In this document: positions 43,871-55,541 of the stretch, piece after piece | Layout: every line of letters starts with the position of its first letter | How positions within the stretch are numbered: the stretch's first letter is position 1 | DNA from: Candidatus Gracilibacteria bacterium GN02-872 | GTDB taxonomy: Bacteria; Patescibacteriota; Gracilibacteria; BD1-5; UBA6164 | Length of the DNA stretch: 64,000 nt | Direction: 5' to 3' | NCBI GenBank assembly: GCA_003260325.1 | Contig: MOLU01000004.1 | Location: forward strand, 1 to 64,000 | The notes under the pieces: generated by a model | Seen by the model: the letters and a program-made list of their open reading frames with translations, nothing else | What the model was told of the DNA's origin: nothing | Databases searched by the model: none | Translations under genes and position numbers: made by a program

Positions 43871-44869
43871 ATGAAAATAGCAAAAATTTTGAAAGAATCT
43901 TTAGAAAAATGAGCTTCAGATGTGATTTTGACTTCTTGAACTTTTCCTGTTTTAAAGGTAAATTGAGATGTTGTTTATTTGGAAGATTATTGAGTTTATT
44001 CAGCTGAAGAATTAAAAAATGATCTTTTTTCAACTATGTCTGAAAAACAAAAGAAAGAAATCTCTGAAGAATTTGAACTTGATTATTCTATTGATTTAAA
44101 ATGATATTCTAGATTTAGAGTAAATTGTTTTTTTTCAAAAAATTGAATTTGAGCTGTTTTTAGAACTATAAAAACTGAACTTCCAAACTTTGATAGCCTT
44201 TTGCTACCTAAAAAATTACTTGAATTAGCTTCAAGAAAAAATTGATTGATTCTTGTAACTGGATGAGTTTGAAGCTGAAAATCAACGACTATGTCAGCTA
44301 TTTTGAACTATATAATAGAAAACTTTTCTAGACATATCATAACAGTCGAAGATCCTATAGAATTTGTTTTTAGTAATGGGAAATCTTTGGTTGAGCAAAG
44401 AGAAGTTGGGTCAAGTACAAAGTCTTTTGAAGCTGGATTAAAATATGCACTTAGACAAGCCTCAGATGTAATTATGATCTGAGAAATGAGAGATTTAGAA
44501 ACTTTTAGACTTGCGCTTAGAGCCGCTGAGACTTGAAACTTAGTTATAGCAACACTTCATACTTCAGGAACAGCGAGAAGTATTTCTAGAATAATTGATA
44601 TGTTTCCTTGAGATGAAAAAGATCAAATAATGTCTCAATTATCTGTTTCTTTACTTTGAGTTATTTGGCAAGATTTGATAAAAACAAAAGATTGAAAATG
44701 AAGAGTTCTCTCTACAGAGCTTTTAGTAAATAACTCTGCAATTGCAAATATGATAAGGAAGTGAGATATTCATCAAATTCCTTGAGCTTTGGAAACAGGA
44801 AATAAAGACTGAATGTATACAATGGAACATAATCTTAAAAAGCTTAGAGAAGCTGGATATATACAGTAA
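43871..44869 (+). CDS. pilT: PilT-like retraction ATPase
   Basis: PilT hexamers depolymerise type IV pili and drive twitching or uptake. The 332-residue protein starts ASDVILTSGTFPVLKVNGDV and has Walker A GGVGSGKST (about residues 131-139). It has the Asp box ITVEDPIEFVF, Walker B DVIMIGEMRDLETFRLALRA and the His box IATLHTSGTARSISRIIDMF. Length is normal. It faces the pilin gene across a short divergent region. Glycines of the Walker motifs are UGA. Confidence 0.93.
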
Positions 44870-44890
44870 AAAGAGGTTTAAACCTCTTTT
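44869..44890. terminator. Bidirectional terminator
   Basis: A perfect 22-base palindrome (AAAAGAGGTTT / AAACCTCTTTT) overlaps the pilT end and the DHFR stop, with T-runs on both strands. Confidence 0.8.
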
Positions 44891-45435
44891 GTTTTTTTAT
44901 ATTCCCAGAAACTAAATGTATATCAATTTTCTTCTATTTCATCACTATACTTTTCTACTTTGAAAGATTTTGGAATTCAATCAAAAAATACATCACATCA
45001 AAAGTCTCATTTTACTTTTGTCAAATATATTTTATCAACAAATTTTAATAATTCTCATTTTAAAAAATCATTGTAAAGGGAAGCTCAACCAATTATAAAA
45101 ATATTTTCTAGATTTTCTTTACTTTCAAGTTCGCTTAAACAATGCATTATAGAATTGAAAAATAATGTAAAATCATCTATTTTTGAACCAATATGATTTG
45201 TCTTGATAGATTTTGTAATTATACAATTTATTCTATCTGAAAGAGGCTTAAATTTAACAGGAATACTTTCCCAAGTTTTTCTTCACATTATGACTGCGTT
45301 TAGTTTAGCTAAATCTTCAGTATTTGATGTTATTTCTTTGAAATGTTTCAAATCTGTTGGAATATCCCAAGCTAGTTTTCAGTTTTTTCAAAGTCCGTTT
45401 TTTTCATCAACGGCAAGAATTAAATTTATTTTCAT
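44878..45435 (-). CDS. folA: Dihydrofolate reductase
   Basis: DHFR regenerates tetrahydrofolate for thymidylate synthesis. The 185-residue protein begins INLILAVDEKNGLGKNGKLAWDIPTDLKHF with the Asp of the WDIP loop. It has VIMGRKTWESIP and the IFIIGGASLYNDF NADPH loop. It follows thyA by 19 bases on the same strand, the usual thyA-folA pair. Confidence 0.94.
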
Positions 45436-45454
45436 AATTTTGTTTTTAAAAAAA

Positions 45455-46381
45455 TTAAACAGCAACTGCTCATTTTATTGCTTCATGGCTTTTGTAATCC
45501 TTTAATTCAAAATCAGACCATTCTAGTTTTTCTAAATCTTCAAGATTTTTTATTTCTTTTAAAATATTTAATTCAGGGAGAGAAAAAGGCTCTCTACTAA
45601 GCTGTAAATCAACTTGTTCTAAATGATTTTTATAAATATGTGCATCTCACAAAGTGTGAGTAAAAACACCAGGAGTTAATCAAGTTATTTTTGAAATAAG
45701 TAAAAGTAAGGCTGAATATGAAGCTATGTTAAAAGGAACTCATAAAAACATATCAGCACTTCTTTGATAAAGTTGTAGATTTAGCTTTTTATTTTTTGTG
45801 TCAACATTAAATTGAAAAAAACAGTGACAAGGAGGTAGGAGCATTTCTTCTATTTCTGCTGGATTCCAAGCTGAAACAATTATTCTTCTGTTTTCGGGAT
45901 TATTTTTTATAAGCTCAACAGCATTTTTTAATTGATCAATATTTTCTCAATTAAAGTTTCTCCATTGCTTTCAATAAACTGGTCATAAATCTCAATATTT
46001 TTTCACAAACTCATCATCTTCAGCTAGGTTTTTAATTTTTTCTGTAAAATTTTTCTTTTCTTCTAACCATTTTTCAGAATATTTTGGAAATTTTTCTTCT
46101 AAATTATTTTCTTTTAGATAGTTTTGAAAAGGCCATTCATCCCAAATGTGAACATCTCTGTCAACTAAATACTTTATATTTGTTTCACCTCTAATAAGCC
46201 AAACTAGTTCTACAATTATTCATCTCAAAAAGGTTTTCTTTGTTGTAACAAGGGGGAATCAATCAGCTAAATTATATTTTGCTTGCATTCCAAAAATACC
46301 AATTGTTCAAGTTCAGGTTCTATCATTTCTTTCTATTCAATTTTGCTTTATTTCTCTTAATAAATCTAGGTATTGCTTCAT
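45455..46381 (-). CDS. thyA: Thymidylate synthase
   Basis: ThyA methylates dUMP to dTMP with methylene-tetrahydrofolate. The 308-residue protein has [18 protein letters not shown] near its start, the catalytic Cys in [33 protein letters not shown] and [16 protein letters not shown]. Together with the following folA gene it forms a complete thymidylate cycle. Confidence 0.97.
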
Positions 46382-46531
46382 AAAATATTTTAAAAATTTA
46401 AACTAAAAATATAATATAAAAATATAGAAAAATATCAAGTAAATTATAAAAATAATTTTTTTTTGCAAAAATAAATATTTTTATTAAAATACTACTGCTT
46501 TAAAAAAAATTTTAAAAAATAATATTTAATA

Positions 46532-48415
46532 ATGGTAAAAAAGGAAGATAATAAAAATATGAATAACAACAATAATGACTTAAATAAAGGAAAAAAAGAT
46601 AGGAAATCTATTTGATCATATATTCTTTTAGTTTTGATTGCGATTTTGATTGTTTTTACGATAAATAATGTTTTTAGATGATTAAAGTATAAAGATACAG
46701 AGGTTCCTGTTAGTGATTTAGTCAATAAATTTTTAGATTGAAAATATAGTGAAGTCTTGATTGAGCCCTCAAAGGCAATAGCTACACTTTCTTGACAGAC
46801 AGTTGAAGAAAACTGAGCTAAAAGACAATTAAGAGATACTGCAAATATTCCAAAAAATGCTACTCATTTGGATTTATGATTGGTTTGAGTAAAATCAACT
46901 GTTGTAAAATATTCTCCGACACAAAATACTGAGTTTTGGAGTAGCCTTATCACAAATATAATCTTTTTTGTATTAATTTTGATTTTAGGATTGCTTTTTA
47001 TAGGAAAAATGTGATGAATGGCAAACTCTGCGATGACATTTTGAAAATCTAGAGCGAGACTTTATGATCCTACAAAAGATAAAATAACTTTTAAAGATGT
47101 CGCTTGAGCTGATGATGAAAAAGAGGAACTTCAAGAAGTTGTACAATTTCTAAAAAATCCAAAAAAATTTAAAGAATTGTGAGCAAAAATACCTAAATGA
47201 GTTCTTTTAGTTGGTCCTCCATGAACATGAAAAACTATGCTAGCTCGTGCTGTTGCTTGAGAAAGCTGAGTACCTTTTTTGAGTATTTCAGGTTCTGAAT
47301 TTGTAGAAATGTTTGTTTGAGTTTGAGCTTCTAGAGTGAGAGATTTGTTTTGAAATGCAAAGAAAATAGCTCCAGCAATTATTTTTATAGATGAAATAGA
47401 CGCAATTGGTAAAAAAAGGTGACCATGAACTTGAGGTTGACATGATGAAAGAGAACAAACTCTAAATCAAATTCTAACAGAAATGGATTGATTTGACAAT
47501 GATACAAATATAATTGTAATGTGAGCCACAAATAGGGTAGATGTATTAGATAAAGCTTTGCTTAGACCAGGAAGATTTGACAGAAGAATTACTGTTAATT
47601 TGCCAAATCTTGCTGATAGGGAAGAAATTTTGAAAATTCATGCTTCTACTAGAAAAGTTGAAAAAGATATAGATTTCAAATCTCTAGCTTCAAAGACAGT
47701 TGGTTTTTCAGGAGCAGATTTATGAAACTTGATAAATGAAGCTGCTATAATCACAGCAAGGTATAATGAAAAGCAAATTTCTTGAAAAAGAATAGATGAA
47801 GCTTTTGAAAGAATTGTTATGTGACTTAGGAAAAAATCTCAAGTTATGAATGATTTGGAAAAGAGAATTACAGCTTATCATGAAGTTTGACATGCTATAG
47901 TTTGAAAACTACTTCCAAATACTGATCCTGTTCATAAAGTTTCAATTGTATCTAGAGGATGAGCTTTATGAGTTACTTGGTTTTTACCAGAAAGAGATGA
48001 ACTTTTGGTTTCAAAGGCAAAATATTTAGATGAGTTAGCTTCACTTTATGGTTGAAGAGCTGCTGAAGAAATATTTTTCTGAAAAGATAATATCACAACT
48101 TGAGCAAGCAATGATATAGAAAGGGCAACTTCAATAGCAAGAAAAATGGTTACAAAATACTGAATGATTCCTGAAATTTGAGCTGAAAATTTTGAATGAG
48201 ATGTTGATAGATATAGTTGAGATACAAAAAGACCTTTTGTTTCAAATCAGACTATTGAAAATATAGATAAAACGGTGAAAGAAATACTAAAAGATGCTTA
48301 TAATACTGCAATAAAAATTATAACTGAAAATAAAGATTTACATGATAAAATAGCTAAAGATTTGCTTGAAAAAGAAGAATTAAGTAAAGAAGAATTTGAT
48401 GCTTATTTTGCCTAA
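46532..48415 (+). CDS. ftsH: ATP-dependent zinc metalloprotease FtsH
   Basis: FtsH extracts and degrades membrane and regulatory proteins. The 627-residue protein has two membrane helices (about residues 30-48 and 140-160) around a small extracytoplasmic domain. An AAA+ module follows, with Walker A GPPGTGKT (228-235, two of its glycines UGA), Walker [12 protein letters not shown] and the [23 protein letters not shown]. The zinc motif is HEVGH (about residue 450) and a second ligand lies in the C-terminal helical domain. A hairpin follows the stop. Confidence 0.97.
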
Positions 48416-48422
48416 TTTTTTG

Positions 48423-48446
48423 AAAGGCTAGATATTTCTAGTCTTT
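48423..48446 (+). terminator. Hairpin after ftsH
   Basis: AAAGGCTAGA pairs with TCTAGTCTTT (one G-U) and is followed by TTATTT; the T-run is short. Confidence 0.6.
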
Positions 48447-48466
48447 TATTTCATAATTTTTTTTAA

Positions 48467-49117
48467 ATGTTTACAGATTTAATAAATGCGATTTCGTCAT
48501 TTATGTTAGATTTATGATATCTTTGAATTTTTCTAATGATGGTTCTTGAATCTAGCTTTTTCCCATTTCCCTCGGAAGTGGCTATGATTCCAGCTGGATA
48601 TTGGGTTTGAAAATGAGTTATGAATTTTTGGCTTGTTTTTATTGTTTGAACTTCTTGAGCTTTAGTATGAGCTACAATAAACTATTTTATAGCTTATTTA
48701 TTATGAGAAAAAGTTATTTTAAAATTGATTAAAAAATACTGAAAATATTTTTTGATTTCAGAAGAATCTTATAGTAAAACAAAAAAATATTTTATTGAAA
48801 ATGGGAGTTTGGCAACTTTTACTTGAAGGCTTGTGCCTGTAGTTAGACAACTTATAAGTATTCCTGCTTGAATTTTTAAAATGGATTTCAATAAATTTTT
48901 GATTTTTACATTTATTTGAGCTTGAATCTGGAATATAATTTTAATAACTATTTGACTGATTATTTGGTGAACAATTTGAGATGTTTCTGATGTTGCAAAG
49001 ATTCTTGATAGACCAGATGTTGCTGATTATTTAACTAAGTTTACTTATTGGTGACTTTCTTTTGTTATTATAATTATTCTTACTTATTTTTTTGTCAAAA
49101 AGAAAAGAAAAAAATAA
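48467..49117 (+). CDS. DedA/VTT-family membrane protein
   Basis: DedA proteins flip undecaprenyl phosphate or phospholipids. The 216-residue product has the re-entrant segment LESSFFPFPSEVAMIPAGYW, a central GALVGATINYFIAYLLG helix, and the second conserved region FTGRLVPVVRQLISIPAGIFKMDFNKFL, followed by two C-terminal helices and a basic KKKRKK tail. Length is typical. It lies 17 bases before murD, so a supply of lipid carrier for wall synthesis is an attractive reading. Confidence 0.9.
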
Positions 49118-49134
49118 TTTTTAAAAAATAAATT

Positions 49135-50508
49135 ATGAAAATTTCAGAAATTAAAAAATACGATAAAATAGCAATTTTAGGCTATTGAAAAGAAGGTAAG
49201 TCAACTCTAAGATTTCTTAAAAAACTTTGAGTAAAAGATATCACTATTCTTGATAAGAAAGAGATTTTAGAGAAGGAAGATTGAATTTTTTATCAAACTT
49301 GAGAGAATTATCTAAAAAATATTTCTGACTTTGATTTAGTTATAAAAACTCCCTGAATTTCACCTTACTTAAATAATTTATTGAAATATAAAGATAAGAT
49401 AATTTCTTCAGTTGATATTTTTTTGAATAATTATTCTTGAAAAGTTATAGGAATTACTTGAACAAAATGAAAATCTACAACTTCAACAGTTCTTTATTTG
49501 ACTTTACAAAATGCTTGATATAAAGTAAAACTTGTTTGAAATATTTGAGACCCTGTTTTGGATGAAATAGATATTTTAGCTTGAGAAAGCTATGATTATG
49601 TTGTTTTTGAATTATCAAGTTATATGCTTGAAGGGCTTATTTGACAACTTTATATTTGATACATAAATAATGTTTATATTTGCCATTATGATTGGCATTT
49701 CTGAGCTGAAAATTATAATAATGCTAAGAAAAATATTTTAGAAATAGCTAAACACAAAGTTGCAAATGTTCAAATTAAAGAAAAATTTTCTGATTTATCA
49801 AATGTTAGATTTTTTTGAATTTGAACAGATATTTTTTACAAAGATGAAAAATTCTTTTTGAATTGAGAAGTTGTTTTGGAAGATAGGAATTTTTTACTGA
49901 AATGAGAACATAATAGAATTAATATTTGTTGAATAATAGCTATAATCTCACAAATAGTTGCTGATAAACATAACTCAACTTGGATTTTACATAAACTTAT
50001 AAGTTGATTGAAAGAAACTCTAGAAAGCTTTAATTGACTTCCTCATAGAATTCAAGATATTTGAACTTATAAATGAATAACTTTTGTTGATGATGCCATC
50101 GCTACAACTCCAGACTCTACAAAAGCTGCAATAAATACATTTTGAGATAAATTATGAACTATTTTTTTATGAGGTCAAGATTCTTGATTTGATTTTTCAG
50201 AATTAGTTAACATAATATCAAATTCAAATATTAAAAATTTGGTTTTATTTCCAGATACTTGATTAAAAATATTTTGAGATTTGTCAACTTTTGATTTTGA
50301 TAAAAAATATGAATTTAAGTTCAGAGATAAATTTTTTAATATTTTTAAAACGAAATCTATGGAAAATGCTGTTAAATTTGCTTATGAATTTACAGAAAAA
50401 TGAAAAATTTGTTTACTTTCAACAGCTTCACCAAGTTTTTCTGTTTGGAATTCTTATATCGAAAAATGAACGCAATTTCAGGAATTTGTAAAAAAATATT
50501 CTATTTAG
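49135..50508 (+). CDS. murD: UDP-N-acetylmuramoylalanine-D-glutamate ligase
   Basis: MurD adds D-glutamate to UDP-MurNAc-L-Ala in the cytosol. The 457-residue protein has an N-terminal UDP-binding domain (IAILGYGKEGKSTLRFL), the ATP loop GITGTKGKSTTS, GNIGDPVLDEID, ELSSYMLEG, the Mur signature NNVYICHYDWH..., GEHNRINICGIIAII, the RI-DI motif LPHRIQDIGTY and FVDDAIATTPDSTKAAI. Length is normal. TAG stop. It follows the DedA gene. Confidence 0.95.
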
Positions 50509-50544
50509 AAAATATTTTATGAACATTTTATCATAAAACTTTTT

Positions 50545-50576
50545 AAAACCTCTTAAAACGCAATTTTTGAGGTTTT
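50545..50576 (+). terminator. Probable murD terminator
   Basis: AAAACCTC pairs with GAGGTTTT around a 16-base loop; the T-run is short. Confidence 0.5.
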
Positions 50577-50763
50577 AATTACTTTTAGGCATTATTAAGC
50601 TATTATATTATAGTTATATTAAATTATAAATTATAAAAATAGAGAAGAGTAAGAAGTTTCTTTTTAGAATTCATTTATATATTTATTTTATAAATCTTTA
50701 AAAATATTATTTGTACAAGATATGTTTACAGATAATATCTTCACATAAATAAGAATTTATATA

Positions 50764-50791
50764 ACTTAACATAACTTACATTATGTTAAGT
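50764..50791. repeat. Perfect 11-bp inverted repeat
   Basis: ACTTAACATAA and TTATGTTAAGT are exact inverted copies separated by 6 bases in gene-free DNA. No T-run follows, so an operator or RNA stem is as likely as a terminator. Confidence 0.6.
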
Positions 50792-50890
50792 ATGTTGACA
50801 CTATTTTTGAAAACCCTGTTTTCAGGATTTTAATAAAATTTAATTTCAATTTTTTTACTTTTTTTTAGGATAAAAAATATTTTTTAAATA

Positions 50891-50925
50891 AAAAGAAGGA
50901 TAGAAATTTTTTCTATTCTTCTTTT
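50891..50925 (-). terminator. Terminator of the helicase-nuclease gene
   Basis: AAAAGAAGGATAGAA pairs with TTCTATTCTTCTTTT (one G-U), overlapping the TAG stop, with a T-rich 3' side on the minus strand. Confidence 0.8.
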
Positions 50926-53900
50926 GCTTTTTCTAAAACTTCTCTCCAATAATCCATGTTACTTATTTTTTCCCAGGAATCTTTAATTAATTGCTTGAAA
51001 TTGCTGAAATCTTCATCAGAGAAGTCTACTTCTACATATTTGTAGTTTCAGTCTCTTCCCTCTACAAAATCTATTGCTAGAGCACAAACTTCATATTTTG
51101 AATTTGTTTCATAATCCATTTCACAAAGAAGTTTGTAAAACAACAATTGTCTGAAATAATTCCCTTCTCAAATTCACTCTTTTTTATTTCAAGATTTATC
51201 TATTCACTTTATTTCTCAGATTGATTTTGACCTTCAAGTTTTATAATCGATTAATTTAACATTTTCTCTAAATAAGCTAAATTGTCAGAATTGTTCTGAA
51301 TCTGATATTTGAGATTTTTTAGTAGCTCTTTCTATTTTATCAATAATTCAAGTTATTGGAATATTTTCAAAAAAGATATTTTTTCTTCTGAAAGAATATT
51401 CTAAATCTAAAGGTATTTCGCTTGTCTTAGAGTAAAGATCGTAATATCACTCAAGTCATTTTATTCATTTTTCTGTTAAATTTTCAAATTCTTCTGGATT
51501 TAAAACTTCTTTTTCTATTAAATATTTAAAAGTTGCAGTTAAGTAAGATTTTTCAGGAATAGTTCCCTCTTTTTTATATTTTAAGTAAAATAATTCTAAA
51601 GTTCTATGATAAACTTTACCAAAAATAGTATTTTTATTATCTTCAAAAGGATACTTGTAAACTACCTTTTCTAAAAATTTCATTGGATTTTCTAAAAATA
51701 CATTTAAATCACTTGCTGATAATCTGTATGTTTCTAGAAAATCTTCTATATATTCTAATTCTAGATCTCAGTTTTTTATTAAATTATTTTTTATATCATT
51801 TTCTACTATTTTTTCAAAGCTATTTTCATCAAATCTTTGTTCTAATTCTTTGAACGAATCATTTATTTCCTCTATAAAAACAGATTGTAAGAGTATTTTT
51901 GCTCAACTTGAGCTAGGATAACTTAAAAATAGATTTTTTCTTGCTCTTGTTACTGCTACAAAAAATAATCTTCTGTCTTCTTCTATTTGTTCAAATTCTC
52001 AGATTTGTAAAGCTGAACCTGAAATATAAATTGGAAGTTTTAGTAAGTCTCTTACTTTTTTTCATTCCCAATTTCAACTATAAAGTCAAGGGACAAAGAC
52101 TGAATTGTATTCTAATCATTTTGAAGAATGCGCAGTCAAAACTTGAACTCATGATTTATTTTCTTTTAAAATTTGTCTTGGGATAGATAAATTGTACTTT
52201 TCAAATAAATCAATTTTTTCTAGAAGTTTTTCTATGTTTAAGTATTTATTATTTTCTATAAATTCTTTTATTTTATTGAACAATGTATAAATATCTTGAA
52301 CATCATCAAAATCTCAATTCTTCTCTACAAATTCGATTATTTTTAAATCTTTTATCATAAATCACAAAAAATCTTTTAATCAAATTTCAACTATTTTTCA
52401 TCTGTAGTCAATAATTTTATTTTTTAAATCAAGAATTTTTTCTAAGTCTATTAAATTATGTTCTTCTGAAAAACTTTCTTTTTTTGTCTCTATTTCATTT
52501 AAATATTCAATAAATTTTATTTTATGTTTTTTTGAATAATTTATTTTGTATAATTCTCTATTTATTTTAAAAATATCTACATTATTTATTTGATTTATAG
52601 AATTTCTAAAAATATTTATAATTTTTTCCTCTTCACAAAAAGGACAATCTATTATTTTTAATAAATTTAAAATAAACTTTACATAGTTTGAGTTCAAAAT
52701 ATTTGTTTTGTGCTTCGATTCTATTTCTATTCAATTTTTAAGAAGTAGTTTTCCCCAAGTATCTACTTCTCTATTGTTTCTTACTATTATTGCTATTTCA
52801 TTTAATTCTTCTCAACTAGAAATAAGTTTCTTTATTTCTTCTAAAATAAATGCTTGTTCTTCAATTTCTGTTATTGCTCTAAAAAATAGAACATTATTAT
52901 TTTTTTCTTTTAAAGGTCAACTAGAAATAAGTTTTTTGTTTATTGATGAGATTTTATTTGTAAGTCTTTCATTGTTATTTGAAATAAGATTTGAAGCTAA
53001 ATCTAAAATATGTTGATTAGAACGGTAATTTTTCTTGAGAACAACTATGTCAGTTTCTGGGTATTTTGATGAAAAAGAAAGCATATTTTCTATGTTTGCT
53101 CCTTGGAAACGGTAAATTGACTGATCGTCATCTCAAACTACCATTATATTTGGATTTTCCTGATTTACTGATAAAATCAAGTCCATTATTTGATTTTGAG
53201 CATTATTTGTATCTTGGAATTCATCAATCATTATAAATTGATATTTTTCTGCATAATAATTTTTTAATTCTTCATCTTCTTTAAATTTTTCTAATACAAA
53301 ATTTATCATATCATTGAAATCATAAAGCTCTTTTTCATTTAAATATTTTTTATATTCTATAAAAATTTTTCTCAATTCTTCAAGTTTTTTTATATGTTTT
53401 TCTTGTTTTTGCTTTATAGTTTCATATTTTTTTAGAGTTGGCTTTATTTGTGATAGTTCTTCTTCATAATCAATTTTTTGTTTATCTATAGCTATTTTAA
53501 AAGCTTCCAGAGAAGTTCACTCATTTTTTAAGACTGAGATTTTGCTTTCTATAGTTCTCAAGTAATAATATTTATCATAATCACTTATTAGTTCTTGTAT
53601 TTCTTTTTTTTCTACCAAATTATCTAAAATTTTTTTCAAAATCTCTAAGGCATCAACTGTATCAATTGCTGTTCAAGTTTTTTGTTCAATAAATTTTTCT
53701 GGAAATGTCTTTATTACATCTTGGGAAAATGAATGAATTGTTGAAACTCATACTTTATAAGCTTCGTGTCATAAAAATTTTGTTAATCTTTTTCTTATAG
53801 CGATAACTCCGGCATCAGTAAAAGTCGTTATCAAAATATTTTCAGGATTTACTCAAGTTTTTAAAATAATATTTGCTGTTCTTAGTCAAATTATTTGAGT

Positions 53901-54017
53901 CTTTCATGTTCCTGGTCAAGCTACAACCATAATTTGTCAGTAGATTTTGTCTACTGCTTCTTTTTGTTCTTTGTTCAAAAAATTGTATTCTTTTTCAAAT
54001 AATTCTATTTTTTTCAT
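50913..54017 (-). CDS. UvrD-like helicase fused to RecB-type nuclease
   Basis: The 1034-residue protein joins a superfamily 1A helicase to a C-terminal PD-(D/E)XK nuclease. Motif I is VVAGPGTGKTQIIGLRT (about residue 30), motif Ia ITTFTDAG, motif II FIMIDEFQDTNNAQ, and motif III VVGDDQSIYRFQGA. The nuclease part includes FGKVYHRTLELFYLKY, the LIDYKTGRSKS catalytic strand and a GNYFRQLLFYKLL QhXXY-type motif. This is the ATP-dependent exonuclease design used in double-strand break repair (as in AddA). TAG stop. No addB, recC or recD is nearby. The upstream transglutaminase gene ends 15 bases before it. Confidence 0.92.
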
Positions 54018-54032
54018 TTTTTTAAATTATTT

Positions 54033-55484
54033 TTAATATTTGTATTTATTTGATAAAACATATTTTTGGTTTCAATTTTCGTTTAGAAGAAATATTTTAT
54101 ATCAAGTCATATCAAAGTCAATTTTTCTTAAAACAGAAAGCAATTTTTCGTCTTCTAATTCATAATATTTTAAGCTTTTTAAATATTTTTCTTTTCAAGA
54201 ATCAAAAACTTTTCAATTTTTTATTTCTGTAAATCAAAACTTGTTTACTAAATTTTTTACTTTTATTTCATCTTTTGCTCAAAGTCATAAATATTTTTTA
54301 AATTTTGTTTCTTTAAGTAGATTATAATTATTGTTTTTATATTTATCATAAATAGAGAATAATCTTTGATTTACATAAATTTTTCTGTTTTCTAGATTTT
54401 GTTTTTTTAAAAATTCTGGAGTTTCTCCTTTATCAAATCTGTTTGTATAAAATAAATCTTTTGGTAATTTATAAAAATCATATTCTTTAAATTTTTTTGT
54501 TTCTTTTGCTCAAACTGGATCATCAAAAGTAGGATCATAGTAAAAATTATCTATTTTTACCCAAGCGTGTCATATTTTTGGAAAATCTTCTGAAGTTAAT
54601 ACATCTCATTTTAAAATTTCACTTTTTATGTTGTTAAAGCCAAGCATCAAATTAAATAATTCTACATATCATTGACAAACTCAAACTTTATTTTTAAAAG
54701 TTTTTATTCAAGAAAAGATCTCAAAATCATCAGATTTTATATTTGTTTGGTAGTTTAAATTAGCTAAAATATAATTATAGATATTTTTAATAATTTCTTC
54801 TTTATTTTTTGAGATATTTCATAAATTTATTGAAATTCTTTTCAATTTTATAAATTCGGAGTCTAAGTTTTCTTCTTTTCTATCAAAAATTTTTATATTT
54901 AGTAAAGTTTCTAAAAATTCTAATTTTCAAGGAATTCCATATATTATTTGGTCTGAAATTAATCTATATTTTTTAAAATCTTTTATAAAAATAGGTTTTT
55001 CATCTCTAATTGAAAGTAGTTCTTTATTTGGATTTATTCAATTGCTTTCTAAATCTCTTTTTGTGATTTTTCAATTTCAAGAAAAATTTCTATAATTATC
55101 AAAAATATATCAATACCGAACTCAATTTTCCTTTATTATTCAGGTTTTGTTTAAAACTTTATTTTTGAAGTTATTAAAATCTAAATTTTTTTCTAAAATT
55201 TTTTTATTTTCTAGCTCTTCTTTTTGTAAAATTAAATTGAAAAATTTTTCATTATTTTCTTTTTGTAACTTATTTATTATTTCTTTTCTATCTTTTGATG
55301 AATTTTCTTTTTTTATTTCTAGAATATTTTCTATTGTTTTAATTGCTTCATAATCATTATTTCAAGAAATTTTTAATGTATTTTTATAAATTTTATTATA
55401 ATAATTTTTTATATCAACTTCTTCATAAGTAAAACTCAGTTTTGGAAAAATTAAAATAAGTAAAATTAAAATTATTTTCTTCAT
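54033..55484 (-). CDS. Exported transglutaminase-like protein
   Basis: The 483-residue protein starts with a signal sequence (KKIILILLILIFPKLSFTYE). After a helical N-terminal half it has a transglutaminase-type core: the Cys in VGVCQGYVELFNLMLGF, the His in PKIGHAWVKIDNFYYDP, and the Asp of DPTFDDP. These form the papain-like triad. Family members cross-link, cleave or only bind proteins and peptidoglycan. It lies 15 bases upstream of the UvrD-RecB gene. The substrate is unknown; a wall or surface role follows from the signal peptide. Confidence 0.83.
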
Positions 55485-55515
55485 TTAATATTTATTTTTA
55501 GTAGTATTTTTTAAA

Positions 55516-55541
55516 AAAAATAGGAAAAAATTCCTATTTTT
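55516..55541 (-). terminator. Terminator of the S41 protease gene
   Basis: AAAATAGGAA pairs with TTCCTATTTT, followed on the minus strand by T residues; it overlaps the stop codon. Confidence 0.75.

Larger units (their letters stand above)
50509..50912. other. Gene-free region with three hairpins, possible small RNA
   Basis: No frame of note occurs. It holds a probable murD terminator (50545-50576, AAAACCTC/GAGGTTTT) and a stem AAGATAT/ATATCTT near 50720. It also holds an 11-bp perfect inverted repeat ACTTAACATAA/TTATGTTAAGT (50764-50791) and a CCTG/CAGG hairpin with flanking A/T runs (50810-50831). The last two could end a short plus-strand RNA beginning near 50640, or the repeat could be a protein-binding site. 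Confidence 0.5.
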
